From NCBI RefSeq assembly GCF_002549775.1, contig NZ_NMTR01000004.1, positions 62,001-126,000 of the forward strand: DNA of 64,000 nucleotides, read 5' to 3'. This document shows positions 56,661 through 64,000 of this stretch, in pieces. The translations under genes and the position numbers were made by a program. Position 1 is the stretch's first letter. The number at the start of each line of letters is the position of its first letter. The DNA comes from Faecalibacterium langellae (lineage in GTDB: Bacteria; Bacillota; Clostridia; Oscillospirales; Ruminococcaceae). The notes below the pieces were generated by a model. It was not told the DNA's origin, did not search any database, and saw nothing but the letters and a program-made list of their open reading frames with translations.

Positions 56661-57140
56661 ATGGAAACAGTCTATATCGCAGGCGGATGCCTGTGGGGCG
56701 TACAGCATTTTTTTGACACGGTGCCCGGTGTGCAGATGACCGAGGCCGGCAGAGCCAACGGAACGACCGACTCGCTGGACGGCCCATACGACGGCTATGC
56801 AGAATGCGTAAAAGTGGTCTTTGACGAGAAGCGCACGAGTGTTCCGGAACTGATGGCGCATCTGTTTGAGATCATCGACCCCTACAGTCTGAACAAACAG
56901 GGCGTTGACGTCGGCAAGAAATACCGGACGGGGCTGTACAGCACAGACCCAAGACATCTGGAAGAAGCAAGAGCCTTTATTGACCACCGGGAAGACCGGG
57001 ACAAGATCGTTGTGGAGGTGCTGCCGCTGACAAATTATGTCCGAAGCGCCGAGGAACATCAGCACCATCTGGAACGGCACCCCGAAGACTGCAGCTACTG
57101 CCACATCCCGGACGAGGTCCTGAACAAATACAGGCGGTAA
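56661..57140 (+). CDS. msrA: Peptide-methionine (S)-S-oxide reductase MsrA, copy 2
   Basis: This 159-residue paralogue of 27240 has the same nucleophile motif GGCLWGVQ (C10) and C-terminal CSYCHIP. It differs at about a dozen residues, including C57 to R. The ATG at 56661 follows ATGGAGGAAAC. Two MsrA genes in one 64-kb window, with no MsrB, suggest selection for methionine repair or recent duplication. A terminator follows at 57192. Confidence 0.95.
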   Translation: METVYIAGGCLWGVQHFFDTVPGVQMTEAGRANGTTDSLDGPYDGYAECVKVVFDEKRTSVPELMAHLFEIIDPYSLNKQGVDVGKKYRTGLYSTDPRHLEEARAFIDHREDRDKIVVEVLPLTNYVRSAEEHQHHLERHPEDCSYCHIPDEVLNKYRR

Positions 57141-57191
57141 AGCCCCGGAAAACGGCAGCAGCCCTTAGCGTGTGACGGCAGAATAGAAAAA

Positions 57192-57242
57192 GAGGACCCC
57201 TCTGCAAGCCTTGAAAAAGGCCGACAGAAGGGTCCCTTTTAC
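57192..57242 (+). terminator. Terminator after msrA copy 2
   Basis: GAGGACCCCTCTG...GCC and GGC...CAGAAGGGTCCCTTTT; also serves the convergent gene at 57239. Confidence 0.7.
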
Positions 57243-57940
57243 GTATTGCGTCTGTACCCGTTTTCATCCCGGTATTCGGGGTGGTCCTTGAGGTAAGGGT
57301 CCCGGTCGCCGCAGATGGTGAAGTCGCATTTGTACCCGTTTGCGCAGGTGGTCGTGCGGATCAGTCTGGCGTGGATCAGCTCCATGGACGCATAATCCAC
57401 GTTGCACAGGGCGGCCATGATGTCGGTCAGCCCGTGCTGGATCGCAAATTCCGCCACAGGGCACGCGGTGAACTCGTAATAGATGGGCTTATCCTTCTCA
57501 TAAGGAGCCACTGCCATTTCGTAGTCGTGCCATTCGTCGCAGCGTGCTTTGGCAGAGGTGAAAGCCCGGTGCAGCAGCCGCCTGAAAAACGGCTTGTTAC
57601 AGTCCACAAATTTCAGTCGGCGGAACGAGGGCAGGATCAGCGCTTCTTCCATCTCCTCGATCTCCCGGAACGAGGTCACGGCTTTGCACACCACATAATA
57701 GCTCAGGATGGCGATGCAGTCGTAGGTGCCGCCCGCACCGTTGTGGAAATTTTTTGCGCCGCCAAGGTCGGTGCGCCAGTCCGAGAGAAAGGCTGCATAC
57801 TGCCGCTGCACCTGCTCCCAGACGGCTTCCCGCCGGGCTTCCGGGTAGTGCAGAGCGATTTTGGCCAAAATCTCCTTTTTGCAGGGCTTGGAGTAGAGCA
57901 CATGGCAGTTCCGGTCAAATTGCAGTTCGCTGTCTTTCAT
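57239..57940 (-). CDS. L-2-amino-thiazoline-4-carboxylate hydrolase-like protein
   Basis: This 233-residue protein resembles the ATC hydrolase family (PF14196 type, named from memory): FHNGAGGTYDCIAILSYYVVCKAV in the first half, and the C-terminal CPVAEFAIQHGLTDIMAALCNVDYASMELIHARLIRTTTCANGYKCDFTICGDRD, whose cysteine/CDF pattern is typical. Characterised members open thiazoline rings to make cysteine, but most homologues are untested. The ATG at 57940 has AGAGGAACC upstream. Confidence 0.7.
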   Translation of the reverse strand: MKDSELQFDRNCHVLYSKPCKKEILAKIALHYPEARREAVWEQVQRQYAAFLSDWRTDLGGAKNFHNGAGGTYDCIAILSYYVVCKAVTSFREIEEMEEALILPSFRRLKFVDCNKPFFRRLLHRAFTSAKARCDEWHDYEMAVAPYEKDKPIYYEFTACPVAEFAIQHGLTDIMAALCNVDYASMELIHARLIRTTTCANGYKCDFTICGDRDPYLKDHPEYRDENGYRRNT

Positions 57941-58109
57941 ACAGGTTCCTCTTTTCGCTTCAGGCAGGGTGGATGTTCTGCGTCCTGAGAAAAGAATACC
58001 ACATGCGGTTTGCGGTGTCAAACGAGGAGGGCTGGCCCTTGACGGCAGGTGCGGAATGCGCTATACTTCCCTTGAAGTTATACATAACTAACTATGAAGG
58101 GAAAGCGTT

Positions 58110-59709
58110 ATGACAGATGCATTTTACGGGATCCTGATCCCATTTCTGGGCACCTCACTGGGGGCGGCCAGCGTGTTTTTTCTCAAGCAGTCGCTGGGGG
58201 ACCACATCCAGCGTGCGCTCACCGGGTTTGCGGCGGGCGTGATGGTGGCGGCGTCCGTCTGGAGCCTGCTCATCATCCATTTTGTGCAGCTGGAAGCGCT
58301 GAACTGGTGCAAAACGGCCATCCCCATCGGCTGCGCACTGGGCACCGTCACCTGCTGGGTGCTGTGCCTGATTTTGCGCTTTGTCGTGAAGGGCGAGTGG
58401 GTGGACATGCCGCTCTTTGCAGTGAGTGCCAGCGGCATCCTCAGCGGTGCCGTGGCGGGCGTTGTCACCGTGTTCATCGCGGCCCATTCCCCGGCCCGGC
58501 AGGCGGCGCGGGTGTCCCCGGCGGCAGTGGTCTCCGGCAATGCCGACACAGCGGCCCACTACGCCGCCCACGCGGCAAAGCCCGGCCTGCTGAAAGTGGA
58601 GACCTCTCTCGGCATCCACCACGCCATGGGTGCCAGGAAAAACCTGTTCCTGATGACCGGTTCCTTTGTGCTGATGATCGTGCTGTTTCTGGCGTTTTCG
58701 GCCTGTCTGGATATCGTGCACAAGTTTCTGCCCTCGGTGAACAGCCATCTCACGCCGGATTTTTTCCATCTACAGCGTGGATGACACCAATTCCCTCGAC
58801 CCCGCCATGGCTGACGAAATTGCGGCTCTGCCCGGCGTGAAGTGCACCTACGGCACCATGTCCCGCACGGCACAGCCTGCCCGGATCAACGGCGCGGAAA
58901 CCACCATCGACCTCTATTCCTACGGGGACGCCATGCTGGACGACGCCAAAAGGTCCGTTGCCAGCGGCGACCTTTCCAAGGTCTACGGCGACTCCGGCTA
59001 TGCGCTGGCCATTTTCAGCGACGCAACCCGCCTGAACGTGGGCGACAGCGTCACGGTCAACGGCCAGACGCTGGAGATCGCCTGCGTGCTGTCCGAGGGC
59101 ATCGGCAGCATCAGCGGTGCCCCCGTCATCGTCTGCTCGGGCGAGACGTTCACCCGCCTGACCGGCGAGACCCATTACATGCTCCTGAATGTCCTTGCGG
59201 AGAAAGACATCTCCGACGCCGCCGTGCAGAAGCTTTATGCGCTGGCAGGCGACGCCGCCGTGTCGGACAACCGGGAGCTGCAAAGCGAGGTCAACGGTTC
59301 CTACTGGGTGTTCCGCCTCGCGGCCTACGGCTTTCTGGCCATCATCTCCCTCATCACGGTGCTGAACATCGTGAACAGCATCTCCATGGGCGTTTCGGCC
59401 CGCACCAGGCAGTACGGTGCCATGCGCGCCGTGGGCATGGAGGGCCGGCAGATCACCAGAATGATCGCCGCCGAAGCCGTCACCTATGCCGCCTGCGGCA
59501 CCGTGACCGGCCTTGTGCTGGGCCTTGCGCTCCATCACCTCATCTATGCAAAGATCGTCATCACCCACTTCGGCGGTGTGTGGAGGGTACCGACAGAGTC
59601 CATTGCGCTGATCGTCCTGCTGGTGGCGGTCTCCTGCGTGGCGGCGGTGCACGGCCCGGCCAGGCGCATCCGCAATATGCCCATCACGGCCACCATCAAC
59701 GAACTGTAA
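58110..59709 (+). pseudogene. Chimeric ZIP/FtsX-type ABC permease with a T-run frameshift
   Basis: Residues 1 to about 54 (FYGILIPFLGTSLGAASVFFLKQSLGDHIQRALTGFAAGVMVAASVWSLLI) are the start of a ZIP metal transporter. From residue 55 the frame becomes an FtsX/MacB-like permease (GVVTVFIAAHSPARQAARVSPAAVVSGN). The first frame stops at 58784 after six Ts (58760-58765); with five Ts it continues as DFSIYSVDDTNSL through an extracellular domain and the last three helices (FLAIISLITVLNIVNSISMGVSARTRQYGAMRAVGM) to 59709. No ATPase gene is adjacent. Probably non-functional. Confidence 0.8.
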
Positions 59710-59717
59710 CACCAGGC

Positions 59718-59752
59718 CCCGGGGAACGGCAGAACGCCTCCGGGGCTTTTGC
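59718..59752 (+). terminator. Terminator after the permease
   Basis: GCCCCGGGGAACG...CGCCTCCGGGGC then TTTTGCTG; a degenerate relative of the CCCCGGAGAG hairpins. Confidence 0.6.
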
Positions 59753-59766
59753 TGTTGCCGCGGCCC

Positions 59767-59821
59767 TTGACGGATATGGAAAGTGTGCTATAATGGTTGC
59801 ACCTACAACGATGTAGGTGCA
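59767..59821 (+). promoter_or_regulatory. marR-ABC operon promoter and operator
   Basis: TTGACG (59767-59772), 16-base spacer, TATAAT (59789-59794). It is followed immediately by a perfect palindrome with 10-base arms, TGCACCTACA-N4-TGTAGGTGCA (59798-59821), covering the transcription start. This is the likely site of the encoded MarR. Confidence 0.85.
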
Positions 59822-59848
59822 TCTTTTGCAAAGACACCGGAGGTGCCT

Positions 59849-60334
59849 ATGGATATCACACAACGAAAGATCACAAAGATCGCGCGGGAAGCGGAAAAGC
59901 TGGTGCTGCTCACGGTACGGGAGGAAGGCGTCGGCACGGCGGAGATCGACCTCATCCATGCGCTGCGCCACCACCCCGGCTGCACGCAGGCCCAGCTGGC
60001 CGAGCTGCTGCACGCGGACAAGGCCGCCATTGCGCGGCGCACGAAAAACCTGGAGGCAAAGGGCTACCTGACCCGGCAGGACGCCCCCAACGACCGGCGC
60101 AGCCAGCTGCTGTACCCCACCGAAAAAGCGGAAAACCTGAAGTCCTCCAAGGCGGAGGTGGAAGCCGCCTTCTATGAATACCTGACCGGTGTGCTCACCG
60201 CAGAAGAAGCCGCTGCCTTCGCGGCCACACTGCAAAAGCTCTACACCGCGTCCAAGACCGAGAGCCGGGCGGGCTTCCCGCACTTCCGAAAAGCCGCAGG
60301 AGGTGAAACGACCCATGAAGCCCATAAAGAATGA
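59849..60334 (+). CDS. MarR family transcriptional regulator
   Basis: This 161-residue winged-helix repressor has IDLIHALRHHPGCTQAQLAELLHADKAAIARRTKNLEAKGYLTRQDAPNDRRSQLLYPTEKA (about 38-98), with the MarR wing DAPNDRR. Dimerisation helices lie at both ends. ACCGGAGGTGCCT precedes the ATG at 59849. Its end overlaps the first ABC gene by 20 bases. The palindrome at 59798-59821 over its own start site argues for autorepression relieved by an exporter substrate. Confidence 0.93.
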   Translation: MDITQRKITKIAREAEKLVLLTVREEGVGTAEIDLIHALRHHPGCTQAQLAELLHADKAAIARRTKNLEAKGYLTRQDAPNDRRSQLLYPTEKAENLKSSKAEVEAAFYEYLTGVLTAEEAAAFAATLQKLYTASKTESRAGFPHFRKAAGGETTHEAHKE

Positions 60335-62081
60335 TAAGACCTTCCGCCCGGACCGGGTGCTCTCCTATTTCCGGGTGGAGTGGCTTCCGCTGGCTTTCGT
60401 GACCCTTTCGGGCCTTGTGTATAACATCGGCCTGCTGGCAACGCCCTGGTTCGAGGGACGGCTGGCCCAGTGCCTGGCGGATATCCTGGGCGGCAGCGAA
60501 ACGGCGGCCAATATGGCGCTGCTGGTGCTGGCCTACATCCTCGTCACCCTGCTGGTGCAGGCGGCGCGGTTCATCAAGCGCTTTTACGTGCGCCGCTTCG
60601 CCAACAACATCAACCGCCGGATGAAGGGCATCCTGTATGCCAATCTGGTGCGGCAGAGCAAGGCCGCGCTGGAACAGCAGGGGGCCGGTGAGCTGATGAC
60701 CAAGGCCATCTCGGACGTGGACGACTGCGTGGAAGGAATGCGCAAGTTCACCACCGAGATCTTTGATACCGGTGTGGCGCTGGTGGGTTATGTGGTCATG
60801 CTGTTGGTGTACGACTGGCGGCTGGCCCTGCTGAGCCTGCTGTTCACGCCCTTCTCCTATGTGTGCGCGGCGTGGATGAAAAAGCCGGTGCAGCGGGCCG
60901 GTGCGGCCTACAAAAAGGCCGCCGGTGCCCTGAGTGCCGCCACGCTGGACCGCGCCCAGAACGCTGTCACCTACCGCATTTACGGCTGTGAGGACGCCCG
61001 GGTGGAAAAATACGAGGATGCTCTGAACACCTACGAAAAGACGGCTGTGCGCAACAATGTGTGGCAGTCCGCCCTGCCGCCGCTGTATCTGGCGGCGTCC
61101 AATGCGGGCGTGCTGTTCATTTTGTGGTTCGGCGCAAAGAATGTGCTGGGCACCGGCTGGAGCGCATGGGACATCGCAGCCTTCACCACCTTCCTGTCCT
61201 GTTTCACCAAGCTGGTGGTCAAGTCCTCCAAGGTGGCAAAGCTGTTCAACGCCGTGCAGAAGGCGGAAGTCTCGTGGAAGCGCATCAAGCCGCTGATGAA
61301 GCAGCCCGAACCGCTGGAAGCGCTGCACGTCCCGGCGGCACAGGATGTCACGCTGGAGAACCTCTCCTTTGCCTATGGCGGGGAGCCCATCTTCTCCGGC
61401 CTGAGCCTGACCGCCCGCCCCGGCGATATCATTGGCGTCACCGGCCCGGTGGCCTGCGGCAAATCCACCTTTGGCCGGGTGTTCCTGTGCGAAGCACTCT
61501 ATGAGGGTTCGGCGAAGTTTGGCGGCAGAGAGTTCTCGGCCCTGACGGCGCGGCAGATCGCTGCCACCGTCGGTTATCTGGGCCATGACCCGGAACTGAG
61601 CGCCGACACGGTGCAGAATAATGTGCTCTGCGGCAGTGCGCAGGATGCCATGCCGTGGCTGGCCGCCGCCGCACTGGACGGCGAAATGCAGGCCATGGAA
61701 AACGGCGCGGACACCGTCATCGGCCCCAGCGGCACCCGACTTTCCGGCGGCCAGGCCCAGCGCCTGGCGCTGGCCCGCACGCTGGCCCACCCGCGCCCGG
61801 TGCTGGTGCTGGACGACCCGTTCTCGGCGCTGGACCGCAGCACCGAGGATATCGTCTTTGCGGACCTGCAGGCCTACGCGAAGGATAAGGTCGTGTTCCT
61901 CATCTCGCACCGGCTGTATCACTTCCCGCAGATGCAGCAGATCATTTATATGGACGGCGGCAGGACCACCGTCGGTACCCATGACGAGCTGATGGATGCA
62001 GTGCCGATGTACCGCCAGCTGTACGAGAGCCAGACTGTAAAGAAGGGAGGCGACCTGGATGAAGAACCGTGTGAAGCGTAA
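60315..62081 (+). CDS. ABC exporter half-transporter, subunit A (degenerate Walker B)
   Basis: This 588-residue protein has an N-terminal exporter membrane domain (residues 20 to about 310, six helices) and a C-terminal ATPase. The Walker A is GPVACGKST (about 376), the signature LSGGQ (about 476) and the Walker B VLVLDDP (about 496), followed by FLISHRL. The usual catalytic Glu is Asp, so its own site is weakened, as in one half of heterodimeric exporters. GGAGGTGAAACG precedes the ATG at 60315. The next gene overlaps by 23 bases. Confidence 0.93.
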   Translation: MKPIKNDKTFRPDRVLSYFRVEWLPLAFVTLSGLVYNIGLLATPWFEGRLAQCLADILGGSETAANMALLVLAYILVTLLVQAARFIKRFYVRRFANNINRRMKGILYANLVRQSKAALEQQGAGELMTKAISDVDDCVEGMRKFTTEIFDTGVALVGYVVMLLVYDWRLALLSLLFTPFSYVCAAWMKKPVQRAGAAYKKAAGALSAATLDRAQNAVTYRIYGCEDARVEKYEDALNTYEKTAVRNNVWQSALPPLYLAASNAGVLFILWFGAKNVLGTGWSAWDIAAFTTFLSCFTKLVVKSSKVAKLFNAVQKAEVSWKRIKPLMKQPEPLEALHVPAAQDVTLENLSFAYGGEPIFSGLSLTARPGDIIGVTGPVACGKSTFGRVFLCEALYEGSAKFGGREFSALTARQIAATVGYLGHDPELSADTVQNNVLCGSAQDAMPWLAAAALDGEMQAMENGADTVIGPSGTRLSGGQAQRLALARTLAHPRPVLVLDDPFSALDRSTEDIVFADLQAYAKDKVVFLISHRLYHFPQMQQIIYMDGGRTTVGTHDELMDAVPMYRQLYESQTVKKGGDLDEEPCEA

Positions 62082-63711
62082 AAACGGCGTGTTTGAGGCT
62101 CTCCGCATGGCGGCCGCAGCCCACCGCCTGCTCACGGCGGGCACCATCCTGTGCGTGGCGGCGTCGGTGCTGGCATCGCTGGTGCCGCCGCTGCTGCTGG
62201 CGGGCATCATCGACCGGCTGACGGCGGGCATCCCACTCACCTTCCTCGCGGCGCTGCTCTACTTTGGCAGTCTGGCGCTGGAAGGGGCGCTCTCGTCGGC
62301 GCAGGAAAGCCTTCTGGTGCTCTTTGGCCAGAAGATGACCCACGCCCTGCGCAGTGAAATGTCCCAGAAGCTGACGCTGCTGCCTGCCAGCACGCTGGTG
62401 GACCAGAACCCCGGCGAGGTGGCGGCCCGCTTCTCCGGTGATGTAGACACAGTAGAAGCTCTGTTCACCTCCGGCATCATCAGCATGGCGGCGGATGCCT
62501 GCCGCATCGTGTCCATTCTGGTGGTCATTGCGGTAAAAAACACCGGTCTTGCCCTGATCCTGTTGCTGGTGCTGCCGCTGTTCGCGGTGTTCACCCGCGT
62601 GGTGCAGAAGCGGATGCTGGCCGCCCAGCTGGACAACCGCCGCGCGGTGGCGGCCGTATCCGGCCAGGTGCCGGAGACCCTGCACAACATCCGCACCATC
62701 CGGGCTCTGGGGCTGGAAAGCTATATGGAGCGCCGCTACGACCACTGCATCGGCGACAGTTATGCCGCCATGGAGCGCACGAACTTCTACGACGCCATCT
62801 ATTCGCCGGTGGTGCTGGTGCTGAACGCCGCCGTGGTGGGCATCATGATGCTGCTATCCGCTTCCGGCAATGCCACCGTGCTCACCTTCTTCGGCATGTC
62901 GGTGGGCACCTCGGTGGCCGTCATCAACTACATCTCCCGCATCTTTGCGCCCATTGAGAGCCTTGGCATGGAGATCCAGACCATCCAGTCTGCCATGGCA
63001 GGCGTCAAGCGCATCGACGCTTTCCTCAGCCAGCCCGAGCGCGCTATCCCACCGGAGCGGAAGGACGCTGCCCGGGGCGACGTGGAGCTTTGTCATGTGA
63101 CCTTCGGCTATGGGGAAAAGCATGTGCTGAACGACTTCTCCATGACCGTGAAGCAGGGCGAGCAGGTCACGCTGGTGGGCCGCACCGGCGCGGGCAAGAG
63201 CACCGTGTTTAAGCTGCTGCTGGGCCTGTACCGGCCCGAAGCGGGCAGGGTGACCATCGGCGGGGTGGATGTGGCGAACATCACTGACCGCGAGCGACGC
63301 ACCTGCATCGGCTGCGTGGAGCAGCATTTCTCCCGGGTGCCGGGCACGGTGCTGGAGCAGATCACTTTGAATGACCCGGCCATCACCCGGGAAATGGCGC
63401 GGGAGGCCGCCAAGCTGGCCGGTATCGACGCGGCGATCCAGACCCTGCCGGAGGGCTACGACACCGTATGCACCGACGGCATGTTCTCGCAGGGCGAGTG
63501 GCAGCTGCTGTCCATCGCCCGCGCCGCCGCTGCCGACCCGGCGGTGCTGCTGTTGGATGAGATCACGGCGAACCTCGACGCCGAGACCGAAGCCCGGGTG
63601 CTGGAAGCGCTGCGCCGTGCCTCGGCAGGCCGCACGGTGCTGTCGGTGTCCCACCGCATTTATGAGAACCTCGGCGGCCGCACTGTGGAGATCAAGACCC
63701 AGGTGCAGTAA
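62059..63711 (+). CDS. ABC exporter half-transporter, subunit B (degenerate signature)
   Basis: This 550-residue partner of the upstream gene has a six-helix exporter domain (residues 15 to about 300) and an ATPase with Walker A GRTGAGKST (about 373), a canonical Walker B VLLLDE (about 497) and SVSHRI. The signature is SQGEW instead of LSGGQ. In the heterodimer, the site using this Walker A/B with subunit A's LSGGQ is intact, and the other has both defects. AAGAAGGGAGGCG precedes the ATG. MarR-controlled efflux of a toxic compound is inferred. Confidence 0.93.
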   Translation: MKNRVKRKNGVFEALRMAAAAHRLLTAGTILCVAASVLASLVPPLLLAGIIDRLTAGIPLTFLAALLYFGSLALEGALSSAQESLLVLFGQKMTHALRSEMSQKLTLLPASTLVDQNPGEVAARFSGDVDTVEALFTSGIISMAADACRIVSILVVIAVKNTGLALILLLVLPLFAVFTRVVQKRMLAAQLDNRRAVAAVSGQVPETLHNIRTIRALGLESYMERRYDHCIGDSYAAMERTNFYDAIYSPVVLVLNAAVVGIMMLLSASGNATVLTFFGMSVGTSVAVINYISRIFAPIESLGMEIQTIQSAMAGVKRIDAFLSQPERAIPPERKDAARGDVELCHVTFGYGEKHVLNDFSMTVKQGEQVTLVGRTGAGKSTVFKLLLGLYRPEAGRVTIGGVDVANITDRERRTCIGCVEQHFSRVPGTVLEQITLNDPAITREMAREAAKLAGIDAAIQTLPEGYDTVCTDGMFSQGEWQLLSIARAAAADPAVLLLDEITANLDAETEARVLEALRRASAGRTVLSVSHRIYENLGGRTVEIKTQVQ

Positions 63712-63729
63712 CCACAAGAAAAACAGAAT

Positions 63730-63770
63730 GCCCTCTGCGCGCACAAAATGCCTGCAGGGGGCGTTTTTGC
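63730..63770 (+). terminator. Terminator after the ABC operon
   Basis: ATGCCCTCTGC and GCAGGGGGCGT flank a loop, followed by TTTTTG. Confidence 0.75.
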
Positions 63771-63793
63771 ATCTTTCCCTCGGGTGAAAAGTA

Positions 63794-63826
63794 TGGTATA
63801 CTCCAAAAGTAGTTTGTCATGACAAA
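63794..63826 (+). promoter_or_regulatory. Extended -10 promoter and palindrome
   Basis: TGGTATACT (about 63794-63802) is followed by the perfect palindrome TTTGTCATGACAAA (63813-63826). No gene on this strand starts inside the remaining window. Confidence 0.45.
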
Positions 63827-63880
63827 TCGCAGGGTATCCTGCGAAATATGGTATTTTTCCGATACTTCTTTGATGGTCAT
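63827..63880 (-). pseudogene. N-terminal remnant of a MerR family regulator
   Basis: The ATG at 63880, with AAAGGAGG upstream, opens TIKEVSEKYHISQDTLR, the start of a MerR HTH. After these 18 codons (to about 63827) the expected YYERxG is absent and the frame runs into unrelated promoter sequence. Only the HTH start and its promoter survive. Confidence 0.65.
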
Positions 63881-63907
63881 GCGGCACAGCCTCCTTTGCA
63901 CGAGACG

Positions 63908-63938
63908 AGTATAGAACCTGGAGTTTGCTCCAAGTCAA
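63908..63938 (-). promoter_or_regulatory. MerR-type promoter with 19-base spacer
   Basis: Reading leftward, TTGACT (63933-63938) and TATACT (63908-63913) are 19 bases apart, with the dyad CTTGGAG-CAA-ACTCCAGG between. This is a textbook MerR operator in front of the truncated merR. Confidence 0.8.
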
Positions 63939-63965
63939 GAGCTTTTTGCAAAATTTTTTCCGAAA

Positions 63966-64000
63966 TACAAAAAAGGCCCTGCCGTTCCCTTCGGAACAGC
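63966..64000. other. Start of a hairpin cut by the window edge
   Basis: AAAAAAGGCCCTGCCGTTCCCTTCGGAACAGC looks like the 5' half of a terminator. A minor GTTCC/GGAAC stem is complete; the main stem runs off the window. Confidence 0.4.

Noticed and set aside
60195-62240. A 681-codon minus-strand open frame opposite the ABC exporter
   Set aside because: Antisense shadow of a GC-rich gene with clear ABC motifs on the plus strand.
1-64000. tRNA or rRNA genes
   Set aside because: No cloverleaf-like segment with conserved T-loop or rRNA-like block was noticed on either strand by eye.

Overview
The window looks like a chromosomal segment of a strictly anaerobic, gut-type member of the Clostridia, most likely Faecalibacterium or a close Oscillospiraceae relative. 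This is inferred from gene content and codon style; no search was run. Supporting features are a desulfoferrodoxin (superoxide reductase), two flavodoxin/ferredoxin (EFR1-type) proteins plus a fragment of a third, a Na+-pumping decarboxylase beta subunit, a C_GCAxxG_C_C protein, Gram-positive ribosome binding sites and a sigma-K-like factor. Most of the sequence is moderately GC-rich, with AT-rich inserts around 10.8-12.4 kb, 25.6-26.6 kb and 34.5-35.0 kb. No rRNA, tRNA, CRISPR array, intact insertion sequence or prophage was seen.

Layout. 0-5.2 kb: RNase M5-like Toprim protein, sigma-K-like factor, isochorismatase-like hydrolase, macro domain protein, an unknown membrane-anchored protein, SfsA and desulfoferrodoxin, followed by a decayed IS1182-type element. 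5.7-10.8 kb: an AraC regulator divergent from an operon of GPH symporter, cinnamoyl-esterase-like hydrolase and Fe-S/flavin ene-reductase, plausibly a dietary enoate or phenolic-ester pathway, followed by a second IS1182-derived miniature element. 11-15 kb: two small XRE regulators, DUF523, HAD phosphatase, pentapeptide-repeat protein and Pth2. 15-19 kb: an ADP-ribose-themed locus (macro-HTH, VWA, ADP-ribosylglycohydrolase) divergent from a DUF5131 gene through back-to-back promoters. 19-25.5 kb: MarR/membrane pair, CIRCE-controlled Hsp20, GNAT, zinc alcohol dehydrogenase and adenine deaminase.

25.6-35.4 kb is accessory sequence. It holds small membrane proteins, acetyltransferase, MsrA, HD, NUDIX and Fic-type genes, several of them frameshifted or truncated, plus a dispersed 103-bp repeat that reaches three tandem copies at 35.0 kb. 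35-52 kb: EFR1 protein, cyclase-family hydrolase, YbaK deacylase, two anion/amino-acid transporters, LysR, a second CIRCE-controlled Hsp20, a broken aldo/keto reductase with its MerR regulator, a second EFR1 protein, TetR, near-duplicate HD and AKR genes, a MATE/LysR deletion scar and a Na+ decarboxylase beta subunit. 52-64 kb: nitroreductase, MATE, a secreted Tp47-like protein, CarD-like regulator, a second MsrA, an ATC-hydrolase-like protein, a ZIP-FtsX chimera, an autoregulated MarR plus heterodimeric ABC exporter operon, and a decapitated MerR gene that keeps its promoter.

Three themes recur. (1) Near-duplicate gene pairs: HD, MsrA, Hsp20, EFR1, AKR, macro, NUDIX. (2) Repeated intergenic modules: shared terminator hairpins, extended -10 promoters and leaders. 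(3) Many deletion scars and one-base indels in A/T runs, so the window reads as chromosome under active gene turnover by small deletions and recombination.
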